Assembly: GCF_901709675.1 (NCBI RefSeq)
Contig: NC_051101.1
Location: forward strand, 13,164,501 to 13,228,500
Direction: 5' to 3'
From: Syngnathus acus
Lineage: Eukaryota; Chordata; Actinopteri; Syngnathiformes; Syngnathidae
Length of the DNA stretch: 64,000 bases
Numbering within the stretch: the stretch's first letter is position 1; each line of letters starts with the position of its first letter. Positions 48,118-64,000 of this stretch are shown piece after piece. Below the pieces are notes generated by a model. It had not been told where the DNA came from. It worked only from the letters and a program-made list of their open reading frames with translations, and did no database searches. Position numbers and translations under genes: made by a program.

Positions 48118-51100
48118 TCTTACCCCCTTCTGAAAAGACACAAAGAAAGTACGTCATTTGGTTGCCGATATACAAGTAGAATTTGGACGACTTGTTCTGA
48201 CAAACAGTACGTGTCAGCGCCCGAGTGCAGAGGATCATAACAGCACCGGTCAAGTGGAGTCAAATCTTGGGTCTGGCGGGTTCCGGTCATCCCAGCTAGC
48301 GTAGCCTAGAGCAAACAAAGAGAGACGTGCGTCGACAGTAAATTCATGAAACACTGAAGTTGCTTCTTTCATTAAAACATGAAATGTGCTCATGCTAATG
48401 AGAAAACATTGCAGCTCTGCTTAGCTTAGACAGGAATTCAAAATGGCCGACACTTCCGACAGACCTTTTTTGTATCCAAAACATTGAGAAGTCAATATTA
48501 GCAATCTCCTGTTTCATTTTGATGACTTTCAATACTCTCCACTCACTTTGTAATCATAGCATTCATTTCATCGCATGATTTTTGGGAAATTTCACCCCAC
48601 AATATCACCAATATCCTGATGATCAAAGCCCATATCTCGCTTTTTTATTTTTTTTTTAAAAATATAATTATATAATTTAAAAATAATGAAGACACTTCAT
48701 CCCGCCAAAAAGCACCCTCGGAGGCGTCGATGTGAAACGGAGCCTGCGTTGCCGGCAAAAGCTGCAAGCGGCGCTTCCAAAGGTGCACATGAGGCCTCCA
48801 CGGGACGCCTTGAGGCGAGCATCTGGCACGGGACCAGCCCGTATGAGTGCCATCTAGTTACATTTGGAAAGAGTTGAATCAAGGTTCTCATGCATGAGGC
48901 TTTTTTGAAACCCAATGCACAAACAAAATCCCCATTGAAAAAGCAGAACACACCAGAGCACAAACTTTGCCTTTTGTCCTTTGTCCCCAACTCTGTGCCA
49001 GACATTCCCAGATTCCCGCGGTCTAGAGTGGTGATCCGGTCTGATCCGGGGCTAGTGAGAGACACGGGCTGGCAGGTGTGTTTTATCTCAACAACTGCCA
49101 ATCAGTGATTGGTGTCAAAGCCCCCCCCCCCCCCAAACTCGCTATGGGTCACAACCCGCCATTTTGTCAAATCCCGCCGGCCGCTTCACGACTTCCTCTG
49201 CTGTCGTCGCCGACCTGCCGTGCGATGAAGCCTTTCTGGCAACAGGTGCATCACAAACGTAGCCGTTTGTCCTCCGGAAAACGCCGACCCAACCGACACG
49301 GTTTCTTTGTGGACACTTGTGATATATTTAGCTGATGGCGGTGAGAACAACAAGAGCCTCAAATCCCCAATTAAAGGAGACTCGCATGTACATTTTGCGT
49401 GCCTCTTTTTATGAGCTTGTGGCACCTGCCGCGGTGTGGCGGCCCCCGGAGGCCTGCAGCATGCAAGTAGCAAATATTTTAAAAAAAAATTGTTGCCTGC
49501 AGAACACTGCAGAAATGAGCAGCTGCTTTATGAGCGTCACAAAAAGTCCCTTCCCTGGGGATGGACTTTTACCAGCCTGGTGCTTGATGTTACAAAACAG
49601 ACAAAGATTAAAAAAATCACGCCGGGTGCTGCATCAAGAAGAACCAAAAACCCAAACAGTCGCGTGAGAGCGACGTGAACGCAACCGAGACGAGTCCCGT
49701 TTGAATCTGCTGCGTCAGCAATATTAATAATAGCCGGCCGGCATAAATGAGGCGAGGGATTTAGTCTCAGCGCAGCACCACCTCACAAATTAGGTCGTCG
49801 TGGCAAATTGACCCTAACCCTTGCGTGAGGAAGGGGGCGGGGTTTCGCAGGCGAGCCCTGGCTCTTAATTTGAATTTGTTTAGTCGTTCTTCTCTCAGGA
49901 AGGTTCTTACTTTTGATTGACACATTAAGATTTCTTTTTTAAATCTGTTTTGACAAAGCTGTCAACGGCAGTGGAAGCGTCTTGGCGTTACCACGGCAAC
50001 GCGTGAAGCTCCAATCTTTTTTAAAAAACAGATTAGGCCAACGTGCTTTTGCCAGCTTCTTTTATAATCTATTGTTTAATCATTTCACCGTATTGCTTTT
50101 TGGAGAGCCCTTCATAATCCTCTTAGCTGGTCGTTATTTGTGCGCCTCCTGTGCGAAAAGGCCCAAATGGTGCCACCTCCTCGCCGCTATACATCGATGA
50201 CATCATCGCTGAATGCATGAACAAACAAAAACCGAGATCTTGGTTCATCCATGTATTGGGGTTACCAGAAGATGCTATGCTAATCTTCGTTAGCCCGTCT
50301 ACACTTTAACATTAAGCTTGGAAACTTCTGTTAGATAAAATGACATGATTTTGATAAGCACCGGCGGAGCTAGGATTTTTTTTTCCCTCGGGGGGGCCAA
50401 GCAATGAAAATTTCTAGTTTTACAAAGCCCTAAAAAAAATCTACAGAAAACGCTAATAAAGGTTTCTTATGGGGGATGTGAGAAAAAGTAAAAGAAAAGG
50501 AATCAGCTGCCTTGTCATGGTTCAAATATAAGCTTTGATGTATTCTACGGTGTCCCAAAAGACTCTTGCTAACAGTTGTGAGCACTTGGTCATCCTCCTG
50601 AGCACTAAGGCTATGCGGTGATGCTTGGTCGCCAGCCAGACGCTCAATTTAATCAGAGCTTTTCATGAGCACAAAGTGTTTTCATGATTCATTTGGAGCA
50701 TTAAGGTGGAGGGGCGCTAATAGCTGCCAGGTTGCTAACGGCTTCCTTGGATCTGCCAATGACGAACGGCGACAACTTTGACTCCTTTCCTTGCTCGCAT
50801 GCGTCACAGCTCGCTCCGAAAAAAGGTGACGTTAACTCGATGATTACCTGACAAGAAGCTCTCGAAATGTTAACTTCCTCAATGAAAGAACTAGCGTAAC
50901 TTGTTTTTTTGTACACCCTCGTTTTCGTACGATTCATCGAACTTTCGTACAAAAAAAAGGCGTAACTCGTTTCCCAAAACCGATTCATGTTCATGCAAAG
51001 TTGTGTAAGAAGGGTGCAACACATATTAGGGCAACATCCTGTGCGTTAAATGTCCATTCATCACTTAATTAGTCATTTATATTTATTTCTCACTATTTTC

Positions 51101-52821
51101 TGTATGCAAAATATAGTTCCTCTCTATAAAAGGTATTTTCAATCTCTTTTTTTTTATTGACTGTGCTTTTTCAATTCAATTAAGAGATTGATGCCAAAAA
51201 AAAAAAATTCTATATAACACCTGAAAATGACATCTTTATTCCAGTTGCTTGCTGAATAAGTTAAACTCTCCGGATGATTTCATTGTTCAGCCAACCTTGA
51301 GAAGAACTATTTGGATTAAACCCAAAGTACATCAAGTGCTGTCCCAGTTCGGACTCAATCAAGCGTAACATGACCGGCACGTCCATAAAGCTGATTTAGT
51401 AGAAACGCAAAATAACACAACACAAAGCTGTCTGCTGCATCAGCTGCGTGAAAACAATAACAATCGATTGTCCGCCATAAAAAAACAAAAGGAAGTCTAC
51501 ATACCAGTTTGGACGAGCTTCCATGGCAGCTTCTTTCACCTCCACTTTCTTGTCTCTATGATGTCCACACGCGCTCCTCGTCCTGATTTACTTGACGGAA
51601 CCTCCGAGAGTCGTCATGATTGGACCACGGCGAGAATCCAGGTCGACTTTGCGTGCGCCCGTGTGTGTATGTGTGTGAGGGAGAGAAAGTTGCTGCCGCA
51701 TCTTCATCCCTCTCCCCCCCCCTCCTCCTCCCTCCCTCCCTCCCGTTTGAGGCGGCAAGCACGTGATCCTTTCCGTCCGCCAATGGAGACACGTCATACG
51801 CTCGTAACACAACGGCGCCGTTTGGAATCAGCTTCCAAACTTCTGGCGAGGGAAATTCTTACGTCTAAATTTCAAAATAGTCAAGGTCCCTTAATAGCGA
51901 GGTGAAGCATCTCGTCATTGGACACCTACGTGACGGGACACACATCATCAGAATATGGTTGGAAAAATCCCCAATCTGTCAGCTTTAAGAGGATTTGTTT
52001 GTTGTTTTTGTGGATGTGGCGAGGTGCTTCATTTACTTCTTGGCCCGCAATGAGAGTTAGGAACGTCAATTGTAGAGATTGTTGCTGCAAAATTAGGCCA
52101 TGGGTCTTCGAGCATTTTTGTTGATTGTTGTAACGAGTAGAACATCTTGGGAATTCGCAAAAACAAAATATTTGGTTTTGATTTTACTGAATGTATGTAT
52201 TTTCCCCAAAAAGCCAATTCATTAGTCATAAGAATACAAATTAAAAAAGAGCGATTCTATGAGGGCCTTCGTAAACAGCAAATACTAAATCCAAACAGAA
52301 TTATTGAAGCTTATTCATGTTATTTCTTATTCCACCACTAATGCTAAAAAAAATGATGCCAACCATAAGTCATAATTAATAAGTGTTTTGATGCATTCGG
52401 GGCCAGTCGGGTCCAAATGCACTCTTGTGATTCTTCATTATTCGGGGGGTTTCAAATCCAGAGGGGCTCAATTACATTCGGCAGAATTAAAAGTGAGCAA
52501 CCGAGCGGTGATCTTTCACCTTTTCTGTCCGGATCTTCAAACAAACAGCAGTCAGCTCAATAGGGAGCCAATTAGTTTCAAAGGGAACACATACACACAC
52601 ATTGTGCACGCATCAGCATTGAGCTTCATGAAAGAAAATGTAGAATCTTCAACTCGGAAAGTAAAACTGATGTTTGAGCCTTAGGATCCCTTTTCTGCTT
52701 CGTAGACACAAAAGCAAGAATGGGCAACTGCGATCTTTAATCCAAGCATTTTTACTGTTCTCTCAATAATGCCCTCACATGTGGGAAAGGAGAACCACAG
52801 TCACCAAAAAAAAACACTCAC

Positions 52822-53047
52822 AGAAGCTGCTGTCGACCGCGGCTCACGCTCACACGCAGACACTGAATGCCTGCCTCCGTAACTGTTTTTAAAATGTCTT
52901 CTGGCATGTGCCGAGACATTTGCATTATGCCAGCATGCTGAGAGTGAGTCCCGCATGCTGGTGGGCGGCTGTGGGGGTTGTGCACAAGGAAGTAATAGCT
53001 GCCCGTAGCATCTGGCCATCCTGCTGCCATCTGCAGGCTCCGCCTCC
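52822..53047 (-). other. Candidate exon, open between splice sites
   Basis: On the minus strand an acceptor with a pyrimidine tract (CTTTCTTTAG) opens a stretch with one frame open for about 74 codons. It ends at a good donor, CTTCT|GTGAGT. The translation (including HMPEDILKTVTEAGIQCLRV) is not one I recognise. It could be a noncoding 5' exon of the LINGO gene, which lies downstream on the same strand, or chance. Confidence 0.2.
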
Positions 53048-54178
53048 CTAAAGAAAGATGAATTATATGTAGGGATTAGATCCTGCCTCGTCCTTCAGCG
53101 TTTTATTCAAACCTATTCGGCGATACGGCCTTGAAACCTCTGATATACGATTGAAAGTTATTTTTTTCCGGCAAACGCGATCTTTAATCAGTTTAAAAGT
53201 TCAATAATTTAATATCGTAAAATGAGAATGGCTCAGCTGGTCTTTGTGCGAAGAGTAACGGCGTACTCCCGCCGGCTCTGACACACTCGTTCGTCAAGTA
53301 GAGGCGCACAGGTGAGGCTGGGCGACCTCGGTAGAATATTTACGGCTTGGAAGCGCATACCTCGGGGTCAAAAATTTGCCGCGTGGGGATAAATCACTGC
53401 TTTTGCAAGGTAATCTGTAAATGGGCACCATGGCTTACACCGGGCTCCCTTCTTGACTTTCGTTCCGCTCATATTGTTTAGTTCTTTCAAGGACTAGTTT
53501 CTTGTTGTTTTAAAAAAGAACAAAAAAATGTTGTTAGCGGGTCAGGCAAGTCATGAAATGAAAAATGAACGGTTAGCCAAATGGCTACGTTAGCAACACT
53601 GGCGTGCTTTTTTTGTAAACAAGCTCCGCTCAGTTGGCAGCCATGTTGAAAGTGAAAGCAAAGCACATCAGCGAACTTTCAAACCCCTAAAATTAAATTT
53701 GAAAAATAAACAATCCATTGAGCAAGCCAAGATGGCCGCCGGCACATTTGGGAACTCAGAGCACAACTCCAAATGTGCTGCATTCCTGTTTGGCGGTGAA
53801 GCATGTGACCTTCAGAGCGTCACGTGAATCCCGTCATCATGAATGAAAGCCGGGGCGACGTTGAAAGTCGCAGCGCTAATACGCCAAGAAATGGACCTTT
53901 TAAATCCACGCTCGGGCCACAGCTGCCGCCGTCTCTAATGAGGCTACATGTCATGCGTGCCGCCACAGACACACGTGTTTAATTCGTGCACGTCAACGCT
54001 TTCACAGCTCTAAAAATATGAATTAAAGGCCAGGAGTGTAGCGTAGCCAGGCCGTGACGACTGCTAATCCGAGTCGGTGGCGGATCAGCATGTGGCGGAT
54101 CGAGAGTCCGAAAAATTCTGAATGTGTGTCGCCAGCTTGTTTTGTGACTTGGCCGGGGCGTGATTAGCGGGGCTTTCT

Positions 54179-54197
54179 GTCTCTCTCTCTCTCTCTC
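54179..54197. repeat. (CT)n microsatellite
   Basis: Perfect CT run of about 19 bases. Confidence 0.85.
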
Positions 54198-56540
54198 CGG
54201 CCTCCGAATCCAAAGTAATCTCAGCAAACATGACGGCACATGTGCTCACCCACATGAAGCGATTAGACGCCAGGGAGCCCGAATGACTTTATTTTGTTCT
54301 TCTGCCGCTGTGATACTCTGGTTCCGTCGGGAATGCCGAGTTGCGCTCATTGTTGTGAAGCCAGAAGATAAGATTGCAGCCTAAAAATATGCAGAGGTCA
54401 AAAGGTCACGGCAGGTGAAACTGGAGCCTGAGGGGTCTGCCGACCGGTTGAAATAGCGGCGCGTGGCGAGAAAGACAAACAATCGCAGAGTTGAAGTTGA
54501 AATGAGTTTTATGACCTACTTTACCTTACTGGAACATTGTGTGCCTACCATCTTCCTTCCAAAAAGTCTGCCACTGTATTTAAAAGCTTCTATTTTTGAT
54601 GAGACCTGCCCTGAATCATTTCTGAGTGATGCACCAAGATATAAAGCGAGGGAACTTCCCATGATGCATCTTTCTCCTCCTTCCCGTCTCACTGTTAATA
54701 TTTTTGTAGTTTGTTAGTTTGGCGCGACTTCAAAACTGCTTCCCTTTATTTTTTGTCATAGTATTTTACTTGGTTTTGCATTCCTACGAACTAACTTAAC
54801 GCAACTAGCTTAACTGCACTGTGGTTAGCATTTAACCTGGATTGTCTGGATAGAAATTGACTCGACTTTTCCCATCAATGGTATTACATTCAAAAAGTCC
54901 TTTGGATGATTTTCCATTTGTATTTTTTTGCGTAATTTCCCGTCATACACAATCAGAGGTCAGGAGGTAAAAAAGGCCAGCGGCTGTAATCCGCCGAGGT
55001 CAAAACAAGCCTTAAACCCTCTTTGGTGTCTGCGGTTGTCGTTAATCTGGCGAGCGGGCAGCCGCTGAAAAGTGCTGTCGAAAAAAGCTTCTCGGCAATA
55101 ACGTCTTACGTAAGGTCCCGGGCGACTCCCCCTATAGATCGCTATAGCATATCCGGCTGATGTAAAAGAACTGATCCTCGGGGAGAGCGAGTCCACTTGC
55201 TCAGCAACAGGAAGCTGATGATAAATTTCATCTAATCTTATATAATACAAGTATAAAGTTTTTTTGTTTTTTAATAATGAGACCGCATTTGCACCAAGGT
55301 TGCGATCCCGCCGCCTCTGCGGGCCGATCAGTCCGTCATCTCATCATCTTAAGTGCCGTCGCCGTCGCTTTGGGACGCAGAAAAGTAAATGAAAATGAAG
55401 CGTCATCAATCAAGAGCCAAAGCGAGCGCGGCGGTCCCGCGGGCGCCACTTAGCATCGTTATGCCACCGAGCTCCTTCGTGACCTTGAAAGGCGGGAAAG
55501 CTTCGTCATCACTTTTTAGCTCTAAAAGCCTTCACGTGGATGCATCGCTGCCATGTTGCCATAAATCTATTTTTTTTAAAAAAGATATTTTGAAGAGAGC
55601 AGAAATACATTTTCAACAGTAAATGAGGCATGAGAACGAAGTCGTATTGTTTTATGAGATTTCTCAAAGCCGCCATGAAAGAACAAGTGTACCTAATAAA
55701 ACGCCCTGCCCCAGTTTTGCTTTGCTCGGTGTGTCAGCTCTCACATGACCGAGACGGTCCCTTTTTCTATATATTTAGACATGTTCATGTACAAATCAGG
55801 CATGTGACGACCGCCATGAGGAAGAACTAGCGTGTGGCCTCCATTTTGTCTCCATTCTATAAATGTGCTTGTTTCCATTTTGTGATGACCACCTGAGGAA
55901 ATGTGTCACTTGATGTTTTTTCATCATCGGCACGCAAACGTTCACGGGACACTTCATTAGGTACATTGAGATCCAATGCAAAAATTCAGCCGTCGTTTGA
56001 CGATGGCATCAAATTTGTCCCACCGCACCATTTTTACAGATTTGCAACAAAATTAGTAGATATGTCTATCCTAATCATAACAGTACGCATGAAAAAGTCT
56101 CTCAAGCCAATCCCGAAAACTGAACAAGAAGTCAGACATTTTGTTTTTGAAGCGGACATTTTAAGCAAATCTCTCTGGGTTTGTTTCATCTTCCACAAGA
56201 TCTCAGTGCTGTCCATGTGCTACAAAACTCAAGGTACTATGAATTTCAATTTGTCTGGAAAAAACGATTCATGGGAAAAATAACAATTGCTTATTGATAA
56301 TTCATGGAGCGCAATGAACCCGTGATATAGCGAGGCAACAATTGATGATGTCATACATCCCAAACATCCTCAAAGTATGATGTTCTCTTATTTCAACCCT
56401 TCCTGTGTTTTTTTCCAGCTGCGTCAGCAAACGTTGTTTATAATGAAGCACGCTGGCCCTCCGAGTGAAACCAGATGTCCTCTTCTCACAACTCCTCCCC
56501 GGACCCCAAACTCCTTTTGTACTTCCTCAAAAATCCCTCT

Positions 56541-56636
56541 ACATATAAACCAGACGCTGACCTACTTGCACATTGGACCCGCCCGGCGTCAAAACAGAAC
56601 CACTTGAACGGAATCTGACCGACTTCTGGACTTTAG
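56541..56636 (+). promoter_or_regulatory. TATA promoter and noncoding first exon of ctsk-like
   Basis: ACATATAAACC at 56541-56551 is a good TATA box. About 85 bases further on, CTTTAG|GTATGTC at 56636 is a good donor, and the next acceptor on this strand (GTGCAG at 57172) lies one base before the ctsk ATG. The first exon would therefore run from about 56572 to 56636 and be noncoding, as in mammalian CTSK. A TGCGTCAGC word at 56420-56428 resembles an AP-1 or MARE half-site; its use is speculation. Confidence 0.6.
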
Positions 56637-57173
56637 GTATGTCAACTTTTATGTTTGTATGTCTGACTTTAAAGTTTACTTTCTGCTCTGCAAATGTTGT
56701 TTTCCTTTTAATCAGCACCAAATTTCTGAAGTAGAAGAACCAAAGTGAAAACAAAATACAGACTCGGTTAAAAAAGTGCTGATTCAGCTTCTGTATTCAA
56801 ACTAAAGTAAAAAAAAATAGACAAAACTTCAAAATATACTTACGTTCAAAAGAAAGAATGCATTTTTATTTTAGAGTGGCTCGAGCGCCAGACGACAGCT
56901 CGTGCGTCGCAAACAAAACCTGGAAATGTATCCTCCTTGTTGGTTGCCATGGATACAGCAACCCCTGTTTATACAAGCAATAAGACCCGCGGGCAAAATC
57001 CTACAACAAAATATGAGCTAGTAAAGAATGAGAATTTTTAACCAACTTGAGGTCGAAAAAAAAACAAAGAACCGAACTGACTTCAAATAGGCTAGCAAGA
57101 AAATGACAGATGGAATGCAAATGGTGCTAACAAGCATTCTGATGTGGCGATGTTGCAATTGCGCTTGTGCAGG

Positions 57174-59309
<2,136 letters not shown>

Positions 59310-59634
59310 GCGCTTGACGCTTCTCCTTTCTCGTCTATATCTCGTCCCTCGACTCCATCCGTGATGTTTGCCCATCTCCGTGGCAACCAGTTTTCATGTC
59401 TCTGTGGCTGTTAGCTGCTGTTAGCTGCAAGTTTTTTTTTGACTTGAAAGCGCGCGCATACGTGGCGTCGCTGGCCGACGCAGTTCTACGGGACCCCAGA
59501 CGTGACATAATGATGGCCCACTCAATACTAATTTGTGTCATTTTGTCATGTGTGAGGTTTCGTACACTTCAGCACTTTTGTTGTGATCGTTATTGTTATT
59601 CATGTGTAAAAAGTGATGTTTTGTATGAAATGAA

Positions 59635-59640
59635 ATTAAA
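59635..59640 (+). terminator. Polyadenylation signal of ctsk-like
   Basis: ATTAAA, the commonest variant hexamer, 326 bases past the ctsk stop codon. Confidence 0.5.
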
Positions 59641-60275
59641 GTTCTAAAGGCAGTTTAGTGACGTCATACCGGTCTACTTGTAGTACACGCAGAGGCCACT
59701 AGAGGGTGATGTTGGTTATCTTTTTTGACTCACAAACGGGGAAATGACCTGAAAGGAAGTCTTGACTGGTTTGCCTGTCTTCTACTTTTTGCTGGATTTA
59801 GGCGGTGTGTTAAAATTACTTTCAAATATTTGTTGGTGAATATATTCACTTGGTCGAGGAAGAACTTGAGCAACGCTTATCTCTGTCTCCATCACTCTGG
59901 GGAAAAAAAAAGCCCTCAGCCTCTGAGATGCTTCAGGCAGGCAAGTTTGACCAACTTTAACAAACCATTCATCGTTATTTGTGTTATTTGATTAATTAAA
60001 TAAATAAGTAATCGGAGATGTTAGGGTGCTCAAATGATTCAAATAATGAACTTAAAATACATTGTTGTAATGTAACGGGGGTTTTTCCACGTTGTTGCTC
60101 AAGTGCCGCCAGCAGGAAATGAAGCAAGTCTACTTTCATTTTGACAGTCAACTGCCACTTGAATGCTTCCGATACACAGTTGATGCTTTCAAAATTTCGA
60201 CCAAACAGTCCCACTGAGTTACATTTTCATTTAGTTTGTGGTTAAAATGTTTAAAAAAAAAATGTAGGAGGCTTG

Positions 60276-61911
<1,636 letters not shown>

Positions 61912-64000
61912 CAGTAACTTGACATTGATTCCAATTTCTGTTAGCCTTCTATGTTAGCGTCATGTGAGTAATGCTTTTTTCTTTTATGCATTTAACTGTA
62001 AGTGAAGCAATTATGAAAGTGTTAGTTGACTTAAAGACGTTCAGAGAGAGAGCACGTGTTGGGTTACAAATGAGTGTTTTTATTTTTTCTACTTTTTTAG
62101 TGCAACATCACAACAAACAAGTTTCACATGAGGTATTCAAAGGGATTCTCTTGAGTTGCTGTTAGAAAAAAAAAAGAAAAGCAAAATTCCCGCCACGTTC
62201 GCCCAGGAAACGCACTCAGTCAAATATTCGCATTCCCGCGGCGCCTTTCCCCGTTTTTCCCTTTGGAGCGAGAACGAGAGAGCGAGGCTGGCTTCTTCTT
62301 ACAAACGTGGAAAAATAGCTTCTGTCTCCTACTTTGATTACGGGATGACTTTCTGGGGAAAAGTCCCGTGATTCCGGCTTTTTTTTCTTTTGGGGAAAAC
62401 AAGGAACAGGCAACGTTGATTACAGCAAGAACCTCCTTGCTTGGATTGTCACCTCCTTCTTTCGTTATTTTTGGTCTTGACAAGGAATTTATTTACACAC
62501 AGAACACGGATGGACGGGACGGAAGCTTTGGCTGGACGCGGGCCCACTAGGGCGCCGCAACAGATTGATTCCAGCTATTTTTTTGGGTTGCTTTTTAGAT
62601 TTTTTGCACATAAAGGCATGAAGTAGAAGATGACGAGACGGATGACAGACAGACAGACAGACAGACACCCTGACAGCATGGAATTCTTTGGTTACGGAAT
62701 ATCTTCTCACACAGTTGAGGTAGATGGTCGAGTCTTCGTGTACAGAAAAGTGTGGGGGGTGTTGGGGGGGGCACAGTCGAGAGAATCATTGTCTCAGTTC
62801 CGCTTCAACACAACAATACTGTTCCTTATATTACTTCCATCTTTGGTTATTTGATTCATTTTTTGCTCTTTTCTCCATTTTGACCCTGAAAGAGTTTTTC
62901 ATTTGCATCCTCCAGCCACTAGGTGGAGCCAGTGGGATGGAAGGGGGGGGCTAGAATGTGCAGTCAGCCGGCAGCACACCGATTGAAGGCCTTCCCGTAT
63001 TTATTCTTCAAAAGACCGACAACCCGGGCTGACCTTCCATCATGCTCTCAATTGTTACGCATTAAACATTTAAACAAGCCCCTCCCACCCTCGCCAAAGC
63101 CCGCCGGTATGTCCGACAGCGTACATCCCAGCAAATACCCGCAGAGAAGGACTCCTTTGAAGTCTACTAGAAAAGTCAATGACCTCCTCCGAGGCCCCCC
63201 CAAATCACCCCCTCACCGCTCATCTGTCAAGTGCACACAGTGAAGGCCTGCTTGTCCGCAGAGACGCGCAAGCGGACTGGGAAACGGATGCGATCTTTGG
63301 TATTTTCGTAAAGCTCAGACAACCATGCGAGGAAGGGTTGGGGAAAACATTTGGGGGGATTTATTCCATATCCTTGATATCCACCTTGAGGTCCATGTAC
63401 TAGTGTCCTCCTTGTCCTCACTAGTAACCCAATTAGTAGAGCAACTGGGTCTTACTAGCCACTTTTGGCTTACTCGTTTACAATTCAACCTTAAAAGTAA
63501 ATGAATGTGCTGCGTAAGTGATGCTAAGCCCAACGAGTAAGAAACAATTGTGCACTGAATTGTCTCACGAGTGAGGACAAAGACTCGTGGATATCAAATC
63601 AATGCTCAAAATGGCTTCCCATTGAGGAGCTCCTGATTCCTGGACCCCTCAACCCCTTTAGAAAATAAGATAGAGAAAAAATCCGAAGGGGAGAAAGGTC
63701 CGATTTTGCGAGCTGCTTAGACCTTTTGAGGGCTCTTTCAAGAGGGACTTGGAACTGAGACTGTGGATGAGGACAGGGGTGAGGTGATGGTGGGTTGGAA
63801 GGGGTGGGGGATCACAAGCATGCAGGACCCCCGAGGAACACGAGCATGTGACCTTGAAGACGCATGTGGAAGGTGGACGGAAGGGTCCAGAGACGGACGG
63901 ACGGACGGGCTCCCCCACCTCATCACGCTATTATTGTCATCATCAATATTATCAATATTCATATCACAACATTCAAATAAGCTTTGGCCTCGAAGAGCTG
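61912..64000. other. No gene recognised downstream of ctss-like
   Basis: The first part is presumably ctss 3' UTR, but I see no clear AATAAA close to the stop. The rest contains an ACAG tetranucleotide microsatellite at 62645-62668, short G runs (62755-62770, 62943-62950) and no supported exon. Confidence 0.45.
62645..62668. repeat. (ACAG)n microsatellite
   Basis: About six tetranucleotide units of ACAG/GACA. Confidence 0.85.

Larger units (their letters stand above)
48135..56410. other. Gene-poor interval upstream of ctsk
   Basis: No convincing coding region. There is one candidate minus-strand exon at 52822-53047, a CT microsatellite at 54179-54197, a poly-C run near 49119-49133 and CA/TG patches near 51660. 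Noncoding 5' exons of the LINGO gene may lie here. Confidence 0.45.

Noticed and set aside
63658-63962. Minus-strand open frames at the window end
   Set aside because: No recognisable domain, no splice support and overlapping alternatives in two frames.

Overview
This is a vertebrate nuclear window. Its multi-exon genes with GT-AG introns, long CA/TG microsatellites, and fish-type TLR18, cathepsin K/S, S100 and semaphorin genes point to a teleost, probably a compact percomorph genome; the species cannot be named from this sequence alone. There is no bacterial, viral or CRISPR content.

Layout. (1) 1-4.3 kb: a GC-rich start region and a candidate three-exon plus-strand gene encoding a small, very basic protein that I do not recognise. 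(2) 4.3-20.3 kb: about 16 kb with no recognisable gene, rich in CA/TG microsatellites and poly-G runs. (3) 20.3-28.6 kb, minus strand: s100a1-like (two coding exons), then tlr18-like (three coding exons, intact, 860 aa). A perfect 355-bp tandem duplication sits between them. (4) 28-33.9 kb: gene-poor, with a 170-bp MITE flanked by TA. (5) 33.9-42.8 kb, minus strand: a 14-exon sema7a-like GPI-type semaphorin. (6) 46.3-48.1 kb, minus strand: a LINGO-family gene (probably lingo4) in one coding exon. (7) 48.1-56.5 kb: gene-poor. (8) 56.5-61.9 kb, plus strand: a tandem pair of papain-family proteases, ctsk-like then ctss-like, both complete with seven coding exons each.

The S100, LINGO4 and CTSK/CTSS genes recall the human 1q21 neighbourhood, so the block looks like a teleost relative of that region with tlr18 and sema7a-like genes alongside. 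Several of these genes act in innate immunity or cell-surface signalling, but I see no evidence of a shared regulatory unit.

The most notable quality feature is a cluster of single-base indels in sema7a-like (signal exon and middle of the Sema domain) and in the first 500 bases of the LINGO exon. They break frames and splice junctions that are otherwise perfectly conserved. Tlr18, s100a1, ctsk and ctss show none. Local assembly error is the likeliest reading; gene decay is the alternative.
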